Below, in pieces: positions 1 through 9,530 of a DNA stretch of 64,000 nt. Position numbers and translations under genes: made by a program. The DNA is from Flavobacteriaceae bacterium PS02338. Its GTDB lineage: Bacteria; Bacteroidota; Bacteroidia; Sphingobacteriales; Sphingobacteriaceae. The stretch lies in contig JASCOD010000003.1 in NCBI GenBank assembly GCA_029959615.1, forward strand, positions 186,001 to 250,000, in the 5' to 3' direction. The notes beneath the pieces are model-generated. The model ran no database searches, had not been told where the DNA came from, and saw only the letters and a program-made list of their open reading frames with translations. The stretch's first letter is position 1; every line of letters begins with the position of its first letter.

Positions 1-2
1 AG

Positions 3-98
3 TTTAATTTCGTAGGCAAAAAAATTATCATTCGCGACTATTCGCTTGTTTCCAACTATTATGGGAATATTTGGCAACCGCCAAAGCTAACTATTTAA
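3..98 (+). CDS. C-terminal end of a small Cys-rich exported protein (partial)
   Basis: Only the last 31 codons are in the window, with TAA at 96-98. The reading frame ends in NYYGNIWQPPKLTI, which matches the C-terminus of the complete small protein at 51608-51934 (NYHGNIWQPPKINT). Both genes lie immediately upstream of a czcA-czcC fusion, so this is the same gene position in the other copy of the cassette. The complete homologue has a signal peptide and a Cys-rich middle and resembles the DUF6660-type proteins found beside Bacteroidota metal pumps; that family name is from memory. Function unknown; a periplasmic metal-binding accessory role is inference. Confidence 0.7.
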   Translation, partial: FNFVGKKIIIRDYSLVSNYYGNIWQPPKLTI

Positions 99-319
99 TC
101 TTTTCAGATTTTCTTAATGCTATTGATGGTTTGCTACAAACCTCATTAAACTACATGCCATTTATTTGTCTTAAAGGTGCTGTCAACGTTTAAGGGATAT
201 GCTTTATTCGGACATTTATTTATAGGCATTATACATTTCATTCGATAGTTATTAGATTATCTGTTGGCCTCTTGCAAGAAGAGCCAGGAATTTATTTTTC
301 AAAATTTAAACAAATATAC

Positions 320-3300
320 GTGTTAGATAACATTATAAAATTCAGTATTAAGAACAAGCTTGTTGTTGGTATAATGACCTTATTACTGATCATCTGGGGA
401 GTGTGGAGTGCCACAAAACTGCCCATTGATGCCGTACCCGATATTACCAACAATCAGGTACAGATTATTACGGTTTGCCCAACATTAGCGGGGCAGGAAG
501 TAGAACAGTTGGTAACATTCCCTATTGAGCAGAGCATTGCCAATATTCCAGATCTGGAAGAAACCAGAAGTATTTCAAGATTTGGTCTATCGGTAATTAC
601 GGTTGTATTTAAAGATAAGGTAGATATCTATTTTGCCAGGCAGCTGATCAACGAAAAACTAAAAGATGCAGTAGAAAAAATCCCGAAAGGAATAGGTACA
701 CCAGAACTTGCACCAGTAAGTACGGGTCTTGGCGAAGTGTACCAATATATCATCCATCCGAAAAAAGGAAGCGAAAAAAAATACAATGCCAAAGATCTGC
801 GTACGATGCAGGACTGGATAGTAGCTAGGCAGCTGTATGGGACACCTGGGATTGCAGAAGTAAATAGTTTTGGTGGCGAACTAAAACAGTACGAAGTTGC
901 GGTAAGCCCTGATCGCTTAAAAGCAATGGGGGTAAGCATTACTGATGTGTTTACCGCATTGGAAAAAAACAACCAGAATACAGGCGGTGCTTACATTGAC
1001 AAAAAGCCAAATGCCTATTTCATCCGTGGTATTGGTTTGGTAACGTCTTTAGATGATGTAAAAAATATCAGTGTAAAAAATGATGCCAGCCGTATTCCTA
1101 TCTTCATCAAAGACATAGCAGATGTAAGATTTGGAAGTGCGGTAAGATATGGAGCTATGACCTACAATGGCGAAGTTGATGCCGTAGGTGGCGTAGTGAT
1201 GATGCTAAAAGGCGAAAACAGTAACGAGGTTGTAAAACGTATTAAAGAAAAACTACCTGTCATTCAAAAATCTTTACCAAATGATATTGTGATCGAACCC
1301 TATTTGGATCGTACAGATCTGGTGGGCAGGGCGATGAGTACCGTCGAAAAAAATCTGATAGAAGGTGCATTGATTGTCATTTTCGTATTGGTGGTTTTCT
1401 TAGGTAATTTCCGTGCTGGATTAATTGTTGCTTCTGCTATCCCACTTGCCATGCTATTTGCTCTAGCCTTAATGAACGTGTTCGGTGTGAGTGCCAACTT
1501 AATGAGTTTGGGAGCGATAGATTTTGGCTTAATTGTAGATGGTGCGGTAATTATCGTTGAGGCCACTTTGCATCATTTGGGACTTAGAAAATCCACCCAA
1601 AGGCTCACACAACAGGAAATGGACAATGAAGTATTTGCCTCGGCATCCAAAATCCGTAGCAGTGCAGCTTTTGGAGAAATCATCATCCTGATCGTTTATA
1701 TTCCTATTTTGACTTTGGTAGGTGTAGAGGGTAAAATGTTCCGTCCTATGGCGCAAACTGTAGGTTTTGCCATTTTTGGAGCATTGATTTTATCCCTTAC
1801 CTATATCCCAATGATGTGTGCCTTGTTCCTCTCTAAAAATACATCGCACAAAGAAACCATTTCGGACAGAATGATGAACTGGCTGCAAAAAATGTATCAG
1901 CCAATGCTAGAAAAAGCCATTAAGGTAAAATATTGGCTTGTCGGAATTACCGTAGCGATTTTTGCATTTAGTATTTTCTTGTTTAGCCGAATGGGAGGCG
2001 AATTTATTCCACAGTTGCAGGAAGGGGATTTTGCTTTTCATTGTATCCTTCCACAGGGAAGTTCATTGAGCCAGAGTATCGAAACCTCGATGCAGGCTTC
2101 AAGAATTATTAAAGAATTTGATGAAGTGAAAATGGTAGTAGGCAAAACCGGAGCAGCAGAAGTGCCAACCGACCCAATGCCACCAGAAGCTACCGATATG
2201 ATGATTTTACTTAAACCACAGAGCGAGTGGAAAAGCGGAAGAACCTATAATGAACTAGCGGATGCAATCAGCGAAAAGCTGGAAGCAATACCAGGGGTTT
2301 TCTTTGAGAAAAACCAGCCGATACAAATGCGTTTCAATGAATTGATGACGGGCATCAGGCAAGATGTTGCGGTGAAGATCTTTGGGGAAAATCTGGATAC
2401 ACTTGCTTTGAATGCCGAAAAGGTTAACAAAGTGATACAGACGGTACAAGGTGCTACAGGTCCTCAAGTAGAGCGTGTAAGCGGCTTACCGCAGATAAAC
2501 GTAGAATATGACCGCACCCGTTTGGCTAATTACGGGATAACGGTAGAAGACGTAAACAATGTGCTGAGTACGGCTTTTGCTGGTAAGAGTGCAGGTGTGG
2601 TTTTTGAAAACGAAAGAAGGTTTGATCTGGTGGTTCGTCTGGATAGTACCCACCGGAGCAGTATCGAGGATGTAAACAATCTGATGATACCGACTTCGGC
2701 CGGCAATCAAATTCCATTATCACAGGTAGCCACTATCGACTATAGACTTGGGCCGGCACAGATCAGCCGTGAAGCTGGAAAGCGAAGAATTGTAATCGGA
2801 TTTAACGTTGCAGGCAGGGATGTACAGAGCGTGGTAGAAGAAATACAGCAAAAACTGAATGCACAGATAAAATTACCGGCTGGCTATTATTTTACTTATG
2901 GCGGTCAGTTCGAGAATTTAAAGGAGGCCAGTAACAGGTTGATGATAGCCGTTCCGGTTTCGTTGTTGCTGATTTTTGTACTGCTGTATTTTACCTTCCG
3001 ATCCTTTAAACAAGCTGGATTGATATTTACAGCTATACCAATGAGTGCCATTGGTGGTATATTGGCTTTACTGCTTCGTGGTATGCCTTTCAGTATCAGT
3101 GCAGGTATTGGTTTTATTGCCTTGTTTGGTGTGGCGGTTCTTAATGGAATTGTGCTGATAGGTACTTTCAACCAACTCGAAAAAGAAGGGATAAAAGATG
3201 TTTTCAAACGAGTAATCGAAGGAACCAAGATCCGTTTGCGACCAGTATTGATGACGGCAACCGTAGCCAGTTTAGGTTTTTTACCGATGGCATTGAGCAG

Positions 3301-4687
3301 CAGTGCTGGTGCAGAAGTACAAAAGCCTTTGGCAACGGTAGTTATCGGTGGATTGATTACCGCGACATTCCTAACCTTATTCGTTCTTCCATTATTGTAC
3401 ATCATTTTTAATTCAAAAATTAATCTAAAAGGAAAACCTAAAATGAAACCTATCGCAACCATAATTGTGTTATTTCTATTATCATTAGGCTTTACGGCAA
3501 ATGCACAAACTGGCAAAGCTTTATCCGTTGATGATGCCATACAGCTTGCAATTGAGAATAATAAGCAATTACAGGCAGGAGACTTGGAGGTTAAGGCAAG
3601 TCAGGCACTGAAAAGAACAGCCGGAGAATTACCCAAACTGGATCTAAATGCGCAGTTGGGACAGTACAACAGCGTGAAATTCGATAAGTCGTTCCAGGCG
3701 TCCCAAACTATTCCTTTTCCAGCTTTGTTCGGCGCAAAAAAACAATTGATCAACGCAGAAATTAAGGGTAAAGAACTGCAAAGAAACCTCACCTTGCTGG
3801 ATTTGAAAAATCAGGTGCGCACTTATTATTATCAGATCAGGTACCTGCAATACAATCAGAAGCAATTGCAACAATTGGATAGTTTATACAACGATTTTAT
3901 GAAGATCGCCCAGCTTCGATACAAAACTGGTGATACCAAAAAAGTGGACATTAGCACAGCAGCAGCCAAGAAAGGCGAGATCAATCTATTATTAAAACAG
4001 AATGATGTGTTCTTGACCAATGCCCTCGCCAATCTGAAAACACTGATGAACACAGATGAAGATTTTGCTATTGCAGAAAGTGGGGTGTTTCAGCCTTTGC
4101 AAATCACCAATTTGCTGGACAATGAGGTGGTAGCCAATCATCCTGCCATTCAATCCCTATATCAGGATGCTATTATTGCCGAACAAACCAAAAAGGTAGA
4201 ACGGTCGCAAGGCTTACCCGACTTTACATTTGGTTATGTCAACCAGTCGCTAATTGGCTTTCAGAATGTAAACGGAACAGAGCAGTTCTTCAATGGAGGG
4301 AAAAGGTTTAGTTCGGTAAACATCGGCATTGCCATCCCTTTAACCTATGGCGCAACAAAAGCTAGGATAAAATCCTTGGATTATAAAAAGCAGGCCGCTG
4401 AAGCTACTGCCCAGCAACAGCAAAAGACTTTTGCCGCACAGTTGCAAAATGCCAAGCTGCAATATCAGCAGGATATGCAACAGTATAATTATTTTAAGCA
4501 GGAAGCATTGCCTAACGCAAAGGAAATTATCTCGGCGGCACAATTGGGCTATAAAACGGGAGATATCAGCTATGTGGAATATCTTTTTGCATTGCAAACT
4601 TCAACTGACATAGAGTTGAATTACCTCAAAAGTATTCAACAGGTAAACCAATCGGTAATCAATATTTATTCATTCATCAATCAATAA
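320..4687 (+). CDS. czcA: CzcA-CzcC fusion: heavy-metal RND efflux pump joined to a TolC-like outer-membrane channel
   Basis: This is a proton-driven inner-membrane RND exporter for divalent metals (probably Zn, Cd, Co) with the outer-membrane factor fused in the same frame. Residues 1 to about 1040 are the RND part, with TM1 near residue 13 and the TM4 signature AIDFGLIVDGA (Asp401, Asp407) of the Zn/Co/Cd class. From Met1042 a new signal peptide (MKPIATIIVLFLLSLGFTANAQ region) leads an OEP/TolC domain of about 414 residues. I chose GTG at 320 because the second copy (47090-51457) starts with the same GTG-TTA-GA context and both then give 1455 residues; an upstream in-frame TTG at 272 is less likely. 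czcB follows after 5 bp. Such fusions are known in Bacteroidota. An AAAGGA nine bases before the Met1042 codon could allow separate translation of the channel. Confidence 0.93.
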   Translation: MLDNIIKFSIKNKLVVGIMTLLLIIWGVWSATKLPIDAVPDITNNQVQIITVCPTLAGQEVEQLVTFPIEQSIANIPDLEETRSISRFGLSVITVVFKDKVDIYFARQLINEKLKDAVEKIPKGIGTPELAPVSTGLGEVYQYIIHPKKGSEKKYNAKDLRTMQDWIVARQLYGTPGIAEVNSFGGELKQYEVAVSPDRLKAMGVSITDVFTALEKNNQNTGGAYIDKKPNAYFIRGIGLVTSLDDVKNISVKNDASRIPIFIKDIADVRFGSAVRYGAMTYNGEVDAVGGVVMMLKGENSNEVVKRIKEKLPVIQKSLPNDIVIEPYLDRTDLVGRAMSTVEKNLIEGALIVIFVLVVFLGNFRAGLIVASAIPLAMLFALALMNVFGVSANLMSLGAIDFGLIVDGAVIIVEATLHHLGLRKSTQRLTQQEMDNEVFASASKIRSSAAFGEIIILIVYIPILTLVGVEGKMFRPMAQTVGFAIFGALILSLTYIPMMCALFLSKNTSHKETISDRMMNWLQKMYQPMLEKAIKVKYWLVGITVAIFAFSIFLFSRMGGEFIPQLQEGDFAFHCILPQGSSLSQSIETSMQASRIIKEFDEVKMVVGKTGAAEVPTDPMPPEATDMMILLKPQSEWKSGRTYNELADAISEKLEAIPGVFFEKNQPIQMRFNELMTGIRQDVAVKIFGENLDTLALNAEKVNKVIQTVQGATGPQVERVSGLPQINVEYDRTRLANYGITVEDVNNVLSTAFAGKSAGVVFENERRFDLVVRLDSTHRSSIEDVNNLMIPTSAGNQIPLSQVATIDYRLGPAQISREAGKRRIVIGFNVAGRDVQSVVEEIQQKLNAQIKLPAGYYFTYGGQFENLKEASNRLMIAVPVSLLLIFVLLYFTFRSFKQAGLIFTAIPMSAIGGILALLLRGMPFSISAGIGFIALFGVAVLNGIVLIGTFNQLEKEGIKDVFKRVIEGTKIRLRPVLMTATVASLGFLPMALSSSAGAEVQKPLATVVIGGLITATFLTLFVLPLLYIIFNSKINLKGKPKMKPIATIIVLFLLSLGFTANAQTGKALSVDDAIQLAIENNKQLQAGDLEVKASQALKRTAGELPKLDLNAQLGQYNSVKFDKSFQASQTIPFPALFGAKKQLINAEIKGKELQRNLTLLDLKNQVRTYYYQIRYLQYNQKQLQQLDSLYNDFMKIAQLRYKTGDTKKVDISTAAAKKGEINLLLKQNDVFLTNALANLKTLMNTDEDFAIAESGVFQPLQITNLLDNEVVANHPAIQSLYQDAIIAEQTKKVERSQGLPDFTFGYVNQSLIGFQNVNGTEQFFNGGKRFSSVNIGIAIPLTYGATKARIKSLDYKKQAAEATAQQQQKTFAAQLQNAKLQYQQDMQQYNYFKQEALPNAKEIISAAQLGYKTGDISYVEYLFALQTSTDIELNYLKSIQQVNQSVINIYSFINQ

Positions 4688-4692
4688 GTAAA

Positions 4693-6030
4693 ATGAAATT
4701 CAATATAAATAAAATCACAACTACAGCTCTTGCGGCTGTTCTAATATTTACTTTTTCCGCTTGCAGTAATCAAAAGGAAGCCGATCGAGATGAACATGGG
4801 GCGAATGAGGAGCCTAGAAAAGAAGAAGCACATGAAGAAGAAACATCAACTATTGCTACACTTACGAGCGAACAGATAAAAACGGTAGGGATAGCGTTAG
4901 GCAGTGTAGAATTTAAAGAACTAACGGCAACGATTAAGGCTAATGGTAATTTAAGTGTTCCAAATAACAACAAAGCCAACGCCACCTCTTTGTATGGTGG
5001 AGTGATAAAAACGCTTAATGTCCAAATTGGTAATTATGTTAAAAAAGGCCAAGTGATTGCTACCATTGCCAATCCACAGTTTATACAACTTCAGGAAGAA
5101 TATTTGACGGCAGCCAGTAAAATAATATTCGCAGAACAAGAGGTGGCGAGGCAGAAAGAGCTGAATGAAGGTAATGCAGGAGCAAAGAAAAACCTGCAAA
5201 GCGCCACTGCCGACTTGAATAGTTTGCGCACCAGAAGAGCCTCATTACAACAGCAGATACAATTAATGGGTATTAATCCAGGTACACTATCGAACAGTAA
5301 TCTAAAATCATCATTGGCAGTAATCAGTCCATCTAATGGTACAATTAGTAATGTTTATGCCAAAATTGGTAGTTACATTGATGTTTCTTCACCGGTTGTT
5401 GAAATTGTAGACAACAGTTCCTTGCATTTGGATCTCCAGGTTTTTGAAAAAGATTTACCACAGGTAAAAGTTGGGCAAACCATCCATTTTACTTTAACCA
5501 ATAATCCCACTACTGAATATGATGCTACAGTTTTTAGTATCGGTTCATCTTTTGAGAACGATAGTAAAACTATTGCTGTACACTGTCGCGTAAATGGAAA
5601 TAAAACTGGTTTAATTGATGGAATGAATATTACGGGAATTGTTAGCCTTAGTAATGTAACAACTCCTGCCGTACCTAATGATGCCATTGTTAATGCTGAT
5701 GGGAAATATTATGTGTTTGTACAAACTGATAAAAAATCAGAAGACAATCACGAAGAAGGAGAGGAAGGTCACGATCACAAAGAGGGAGAAAAAAGTGACA
5801 TTACAGAAGCAGATAAAACAGATGCCAAAAAGTTGAACGAGAAGAAAGAACATAAAGATGAAAAATCTAATGTCAGTTTTGAAAAGATAGAAGTGCTTAA
5901 AGGCGTCTCGAATATGGGATATACGGCAGTTACTTTCGTTACAGAAGTTCCCAAAAATGCAAAAATTGTAGTGAAGGGGGCGTTTTTTGTAAATGCAAAA
6001 TTGAGCAATACAGGTGGGCACGAACACTAA
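4693..6030 (+). CDS. czcB: CzcB-type RND periplasmic adaptor lipoprotein
   Basis: Membrane-fusion protein linking the RND pump to its outer-membrane channel. The N-terminus has a lipoprotein signal ending in FSAC (Cys24), followed by an acidic, His-containing linker. The lipoyl/biotinyl-like hairpin carries the typical coiled-coil stretch (IANPQFIQLQEEY through LNSLRTRRASLQQQ, about residues 125-185), then a beta-barrel domain. A His/Asp/Glu-rich loop near residues 355-385 (HEEGEEGHDHKEGE) is a likely metal-binding insert. It starts 5 bp after the czcA-czcC stop, so the two are surely co-transcribed. The adaptor at 45812-47083 is a clear paralogue, with most differences in the acidic and His-rich segments. 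Confidence 0.93.
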   Translation: MKFNINKITTTALAAVLIFTFSACSNQKEADRDEHGANEEPRKEEAHEEETSTIATLTSEQIKTVGIALGSVEFKELTATIKANGNLSVPNNNKANATSLYGGVIKTLNVQIGNYVKKGQVIATIANPQFIQLQEEYLTAASKIIFAEQEVARQKELNEGNAGAKKNLQSATADLNSLRTRRASLQQQIQLMGINPGTLSNSNLKSSLAVISPSNGTISNVYAKIGSYIDVSSPVVEIVDNSSLHLDLQVFEKDLPQVKVGQTIHFTLTNNPTTEYDATVFSIGSSFENDSKTIAVHCRVNGNKTGLIDGMNITGIVSLSNVTTPAVPNDAIVNADGKYYVFVQTDKKSEDNHEEGEEGHDHKEGEKSDITEADKTDAKKLNEKKEHKDEKSNVSFEKIEVLKGVSNMGYTAVTFVTEVPKNAKIVVKGAFFVNAKLSNTGGHEH

Positions 6031-6216
6031 AATTTAGTGACTATGATTGGTTAAAAATTCATTTTCCGATGTATTTGGTGTTGTATATGATGGTGGTTTG
6101 TGCGCTGCCATCATACCGCACCTGTAAGCAAACCGATCGACCCAATAACTTTTGTGAAAACAACACGGAGAACGATATTTAATTTATATAAAAAAAACTA
6201 CTAAAAGACTATTATA

Positions 6217-8253
6217 ATGGAACACAAACATAAGTACGATGTACAAGGCAAACAGCTTTGCTGCACGCCACAAGAAGAAAAAATATATACCGATGCCAAT
6301 GCTAAAAAGCTTTTGGAAAAGCATCATGACGATGATGGTCACAATCACGAACAGTCAGATGATGACGGGCACGACCATGGGAGTACAGATAAAACCACTT
6401 TTCAAATGTTTTTGCCAGCCATTATCAGTTTTGTTTTGTTGATGATTGCGATCGCTTTTGATAATTGGTTTACTCAGGCTTGGTTCACAGGGTGGGTAAG
6501 AATTGTATGGTATGTTGCAGCTTATATTCCTGTCGGATTTCCTGTGATTAAAGAAGCATTTGAAAGCATCAGAAAAAGTGATGTTTTTTCAGAATTTTTG
6601 TTGATGAGCATTGCCACCATCGGCGCTTTTGCTATTGGCGAATATCCTGAAGGTGTTGCCGTGATGCTATTTTATGCGGTTGGCGAAGTATTCCAGACTT
6701 TGGCGGTTACAAGAGCCAAAGCTAACATTAAAACTTTGCTCGATCAAAGACCCGATGAAGTAACGATTTTAGAAAATAACCAACCTAAGACTGTAAAAGC
6801 TGAAACCGTAAACATCGGCAATATCATTCAATTAAAACCCGGAGAAAAATTGGGATTGGACGGCGAATTGTTATCCGAAACTGCTTCTTTCAACACCGCT
6901 GCATTAACCGGAGAAAGCAAGCCTGACACCAAAACCCAAGGCGAAACCGTATTGGCTGGAATGATAAACCTAACAACCGTTGCACAAGTAAAAGTAACCA
7001 CGGCTTATACTGATAGCAAGCTTTCTAAAATTTTGGAATTGGTACAAAACGCCACAGCACAGAAAGCACCAACAGAATTATTCATACGAAAATTTGCAAA
7101 AATCTACACACCAATTGTCGTATTGTTGGCAGTGCTAATTACCGTAGTTCCTTATCTTTTTGTGGATGATTATGTATTCAGTCAATGGTTGTACAGAGCA
7201 TTGGTTTTCCTAGTAATTTCTTGTCCGTGCGCATTGGTTATCAGTATTCCTTTAGGGTATTTTGGTGGAATTGGTGCCGCTTCCAAGAATGGAATTTTAT
7301 TTAAAGGAAGTAATTTTTTAGATGTCATTGCCGATATTAAAAATGTCGTGATGGACAAAACTGGAACCATGACAGAAGGCGTTTTCAAGGTACAGGAAGT
7401 GGTATTAAAACCTGAATTTAATAAAGACGAAATCCTGAAAATGGTCAACGCTTTAGAAAGTCAAAGCACGCATCCGGTTGCCACAGCTATCCATCAATAT
7501 GTAGGCGAAATCGATCATTCCATAAAACTAGAAAACACCGAAGAAATTGCAGGTCACGGTTTGAAAGCTATCGTAAACGCTAAAGAATTATTGGTTGGAA
7601 ATTTCAAGTTAATGGATAAGTTCAACATCAAATATGATTTAGATCCAAGTACGATTGTTTATACCTTAATCGCCATTGCCTACGATGGAAAATTCGCAGG
7701 TTATATTACGATTGCAGACAGCATTAAAGAAGATGCTCAGCTAACCATTGATAAATTAAAAGCATTAGGTGTAAAAACTACAATGTTGAGCGGGGATAAA
7801 AGCACCGTTGTGCAATTTGTAGCAAAATCTTTAGGAATAAACAATGCTTACGGCGATTTATTACCAGAAGACAAAGTAAATAAAGTAAAAGAACTCAAAG
7901 CTGGAAACCAAACCGTTGCGTTTGTTGGCGATGGAGTGAATGACGCACCAGTAGTGGCTTTGAGCGATGTAGGCATTGCAATGGGCGGTTTGGGAAGTGA
8001 TGCCACCATAGAAACTGCCGATGTGGTTATTCAAGACGATAAACCAAGCAAAATCCCAATGGCAATCAATATTGGGAAGCAAACCAAAAAAATAGTCTGG
8101 CAAAACATCACATTGGCATTTGTGGTAAAGGGAATTGTATTGGTGCTTGGCGCAGGTGGTTTAGCCACAATGTGGGAAGCCGTTTTTGCAGATGTAGGTG
8201 TGGCATTATTGGCGATTTTGAATGCGGTAAGAATTCAGAAGATGAAATTTTAA
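6217..8253 (+). CDS. Zn/Cd/Pb-exporting P1B-type ATPase (ZntA/CadA-like)
   Basis: Cytoplasm-to-periplasm metal export driven by ATP. The metal-site signature CPC lies in TM6 (Cys336-Pro-Cys338), the phosphorylation motif DKTGTMTEG has Asp380, and the hinge motif GDGVNDAP is near the C-terminus, all consistent with the P1B-2 (Zn2+/Cd2+/Pb2+) class. There is no classical HMA domain; instead residues 1-60 hold a CC pair and several His/Asp clusters (HHDDDGHNHE, DDDGHDHG) that probably bind metal. The gene lies 186 bp after czcB in the same direction, so the cassette covers both periplasmic and cytoplasmic detoxification. A close paralogue with a different N-terminal metal-binding tail is at 43749-45794. 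Confidence 0.93.
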   Translation: MEHKHKYDVQGKQLCCTPQEEKIYTDANAKKLLEKHHDDDGHNHEQSDDDGHDHGSTDKTTFQMFLPAIISFVLLMIAIAFDNWFTQAWFTGWVRIVWYVAAYIPVGFPVIKEAFESIRKSDVFSEFLLMSIATIGAFAIGEYPEGVAVMLFYAVGEVFQTLAVTRAKANIKTLLDQRPDEVTILENNQPKTVKAETVNIGNIIQLKPGEKLGLDGELLSETASFNTAALTGESKPDTKTQGETVLAGMINLTTVAQVKVTTAYTDSKLSKILELVQNATAQKAPTELFIRKFAKIYTPIVVLLAVLITVVPYLFVDDYVFSQWLYRALVFLVISCPCALVISIPLGYFGGIGAASKNGILFKGSNFLDVIADIKNVVMDKTGTMTEGVFKVQEVVLKPEFNKDEILKMVNALESQSTHPVATAIHQYVGEIDHSIKLENTEEIAGHGLKAIVNAKELLVGNFKLMDKFNIKYDLDPSTIVYTLIAIAYDGKFAGYITIADSIKEDAQLTIDKLKALGVKTTMLSGDKSTVVQFVAKSLGINNAYGDLLPEDKVNKVKELKAGNQTVAFVGDGVNDAPVVALSDVGIAMGGLGSDATIETADVVIQDDKPSKIPMAINIGKQTKKIVWQNITLAFVVKGIVLVLGAGGLATMWEAVFADVGVALLAILNAVRIQKMKF

Positions 8254-8298
8254 TTATGATTTAAAATTTTAGCCATTAAGAATATTTATGAAAAAAAT

Positions 8299-8370
8299 AG
8301 GATTTTGAAGTGTTACGTCCGTAAAAGTATGATCAAAGGGATCAGTACGCGGGTTTGTCTTCAAAATCCT
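8299..8370. other. Structured intergenic element with a 12-bp stem
   Basis: AGGATTTTGAAG at 8299-8310 is the exact reverse complement of 8359-8370. The 48-nt interior contains a second small hairpin (TGATC AAAGG GATCA, 8330-8344). It ends 26 bp before the PAP2 start codon and has no T-run after it, so it looks more like an RNA leader or a small mobile-element relic than a terminator. It has no counterpart after the second ATPase gene (43413-43748). Confidence 0.5.
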
Positions 8371-8396
8371 TTGGAAATACCAATTAATCTTAAAAA

Positions 8397-9164
8397 ATGA
8401 TTTCGAAGATAATCTCCATACTTTTTTTAATTATAGTTAGTAAAATATCCATTGCCCAAGACAGTCTGATGATTGAAAAACGACCGGATACTACTTTAAA
8501 TAACGCGAATGTTTACAAGTTAAATTACAGGAAACTTATATTGCCCACCTCTCTTATCAGCATAGGCGCTATAAGTTTTGCTATCCCGGATATGAAAAGA
8601 TTTGATGTAGCGACCAAGGTTGAGGTTTCCCATCACCGATCAAAAACAACACTAGACAATTATAGCCAATATTTTCCGGTTGTTATGGTTTATGGGCTAA
8701 ACCTTGCAGGGGTAAAGGGAAGGCATAATTTTAAAGACAGGACTGTTATCTATGCTATGTCACAATTGATTTCTGCTGCAATTGTAACACCTGCAAAATC
8801 CATAATTGCAGAAGAAAGGCCAGACGGATCTAATAAAAAGTCGTTTCCTTCTGGTCACGCAGCTACGGCATTTTCTACTGCTCATTTCATGTATAGGGAA
8901 TATAGGGACAATAATCTTTTATTGAGCTTTTCGGGATATCCATTTGCTATTTTCACCAGTGTATACAGAGTTTTTAACGATAAACATTGGGTTACCGATG
9001 TCGTTGCAGGTGCGGGAGTTGGTATTCTATCAACAGAGCTTGCTTATTGGTTATATCCAAAATTCAGTTCATTTATTAATGGTAAGAATAAGAAAAGTAA
9101 TAGTATAGTTGTTCCTTATTACCAATCTCAAAAGTTTGGTCTATTATGTCAATTGTTATTTTAA
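8397..9164 (+). CDS. PAP2-family membrane-associated phosphatase
   Basis: Probable lipid or undecaprenyl-pyrophosphate phosphatase acting at the envelope. A signal peptide (MISKIISILFLIIVSKISIAQ) is followed by the three PAP2 signatures: KSIIAEERP (KX6RP), PSGH, and RVFNDKHWVTD (RX5HX3D). The 255 residues fit the exported Bacteroidota PAP2 subfamily. The gene lies 143 bp after the metal ATPase, behind a structured leader. Similar genes often sit beside metal-resistance clusters, but a direct role in metal resistance is not shown. The domain call is secure; the substrate is unknown. Confidence 0.88.
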   Translation: MISKIISILFLIIVSKISIAQDSLMIEKRPDTTLNNANVYKLNYRKLILPTSLISIGAISFAIPDMKRFDVATKVEVSHHRSKTTLDNYSQYFPVVMVYGLNLAGVKGRHNFKDRTVIYAMSQLISAAIVTPAKSIIAEERPDGSNKKSFPSGHAATAFSTAHFMYREYRDNNLLLSFSGYPFAIFTSVYRVFNDKHWVTDVVAGAGVGILSTELAYWLYPKFSSFINGKNKKSNSIVVPYYQSQKFGLLCQLLF

Positions 9165-9194
9165 TCCAAAATAATTTGATTTATCGTATTTAAA

Positions 9195-9389
9195 GTGGAA
9201 AAGAAGAAAAAATTATCGATTAGTCAATCTCGACTTAGGAAGTCACACCTTATCTCTCAAATTAAGCAGAAGAAGCAAATAAAAAAAAATAAAGCATCAA
9301 CATTTAGGGTTTTTCTAATGATAATGATGTTTGCGATATTGACTGTATTCATTATTGTTAAGATAATTCATATTTGTTCACATACTTAG
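9195..9389 (+). CDS. Possible small single-pass membrane protein
   Basis: A 64-residue frame with a GTG start, 30 bp after the PAP2 gene. The first 37 residues are strongly basic (many Lys/Arg) and are followed by one hydrophobic helix (VFLMIMMFAILTVFIIVKII), giving a plausible positive-inside single-pass topology. No family is recognised. A real small gene is plausible because of its spacing and organised composition, but the weak start and A-rich codons leave doubt. Confidence 0.4.
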   Translation: MEKKKKLSISQSRLRKSHLISQIKQKKQIKKNKASTFRVFLMIMMFAILTVFIIVKIIHICSHT

Positions 9390-9530
9390 GAGACAAAACA
9401 GAAGACGAATGCTTCATTCCAGTTTATAGGATTTTATAAATTTAATTAACTAAATTGTAAGTGAAAAGGTAGAGTTTGTTAAAGATTTAATTGATCAATA
9501 ATTAAGTATTCACAAGTAATTTCGAGTTTG

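Noticed and set aside
272..319. TTG at 272 as start of the czcA-czcC gene
   Set aside because: The extra 16 residues have no counterpart in the second copy, whose GTG aligns exactly with GTG at 320.
2905..3540. A long (211-codon) antisense open frame inside the first czcA-czcC gene
   Set aside because: It lies wholly opposite conserved RND sequence, has no family features, and a comparable antisense frame recurs in the second copy, as expected for a shadow of a conserved gene.
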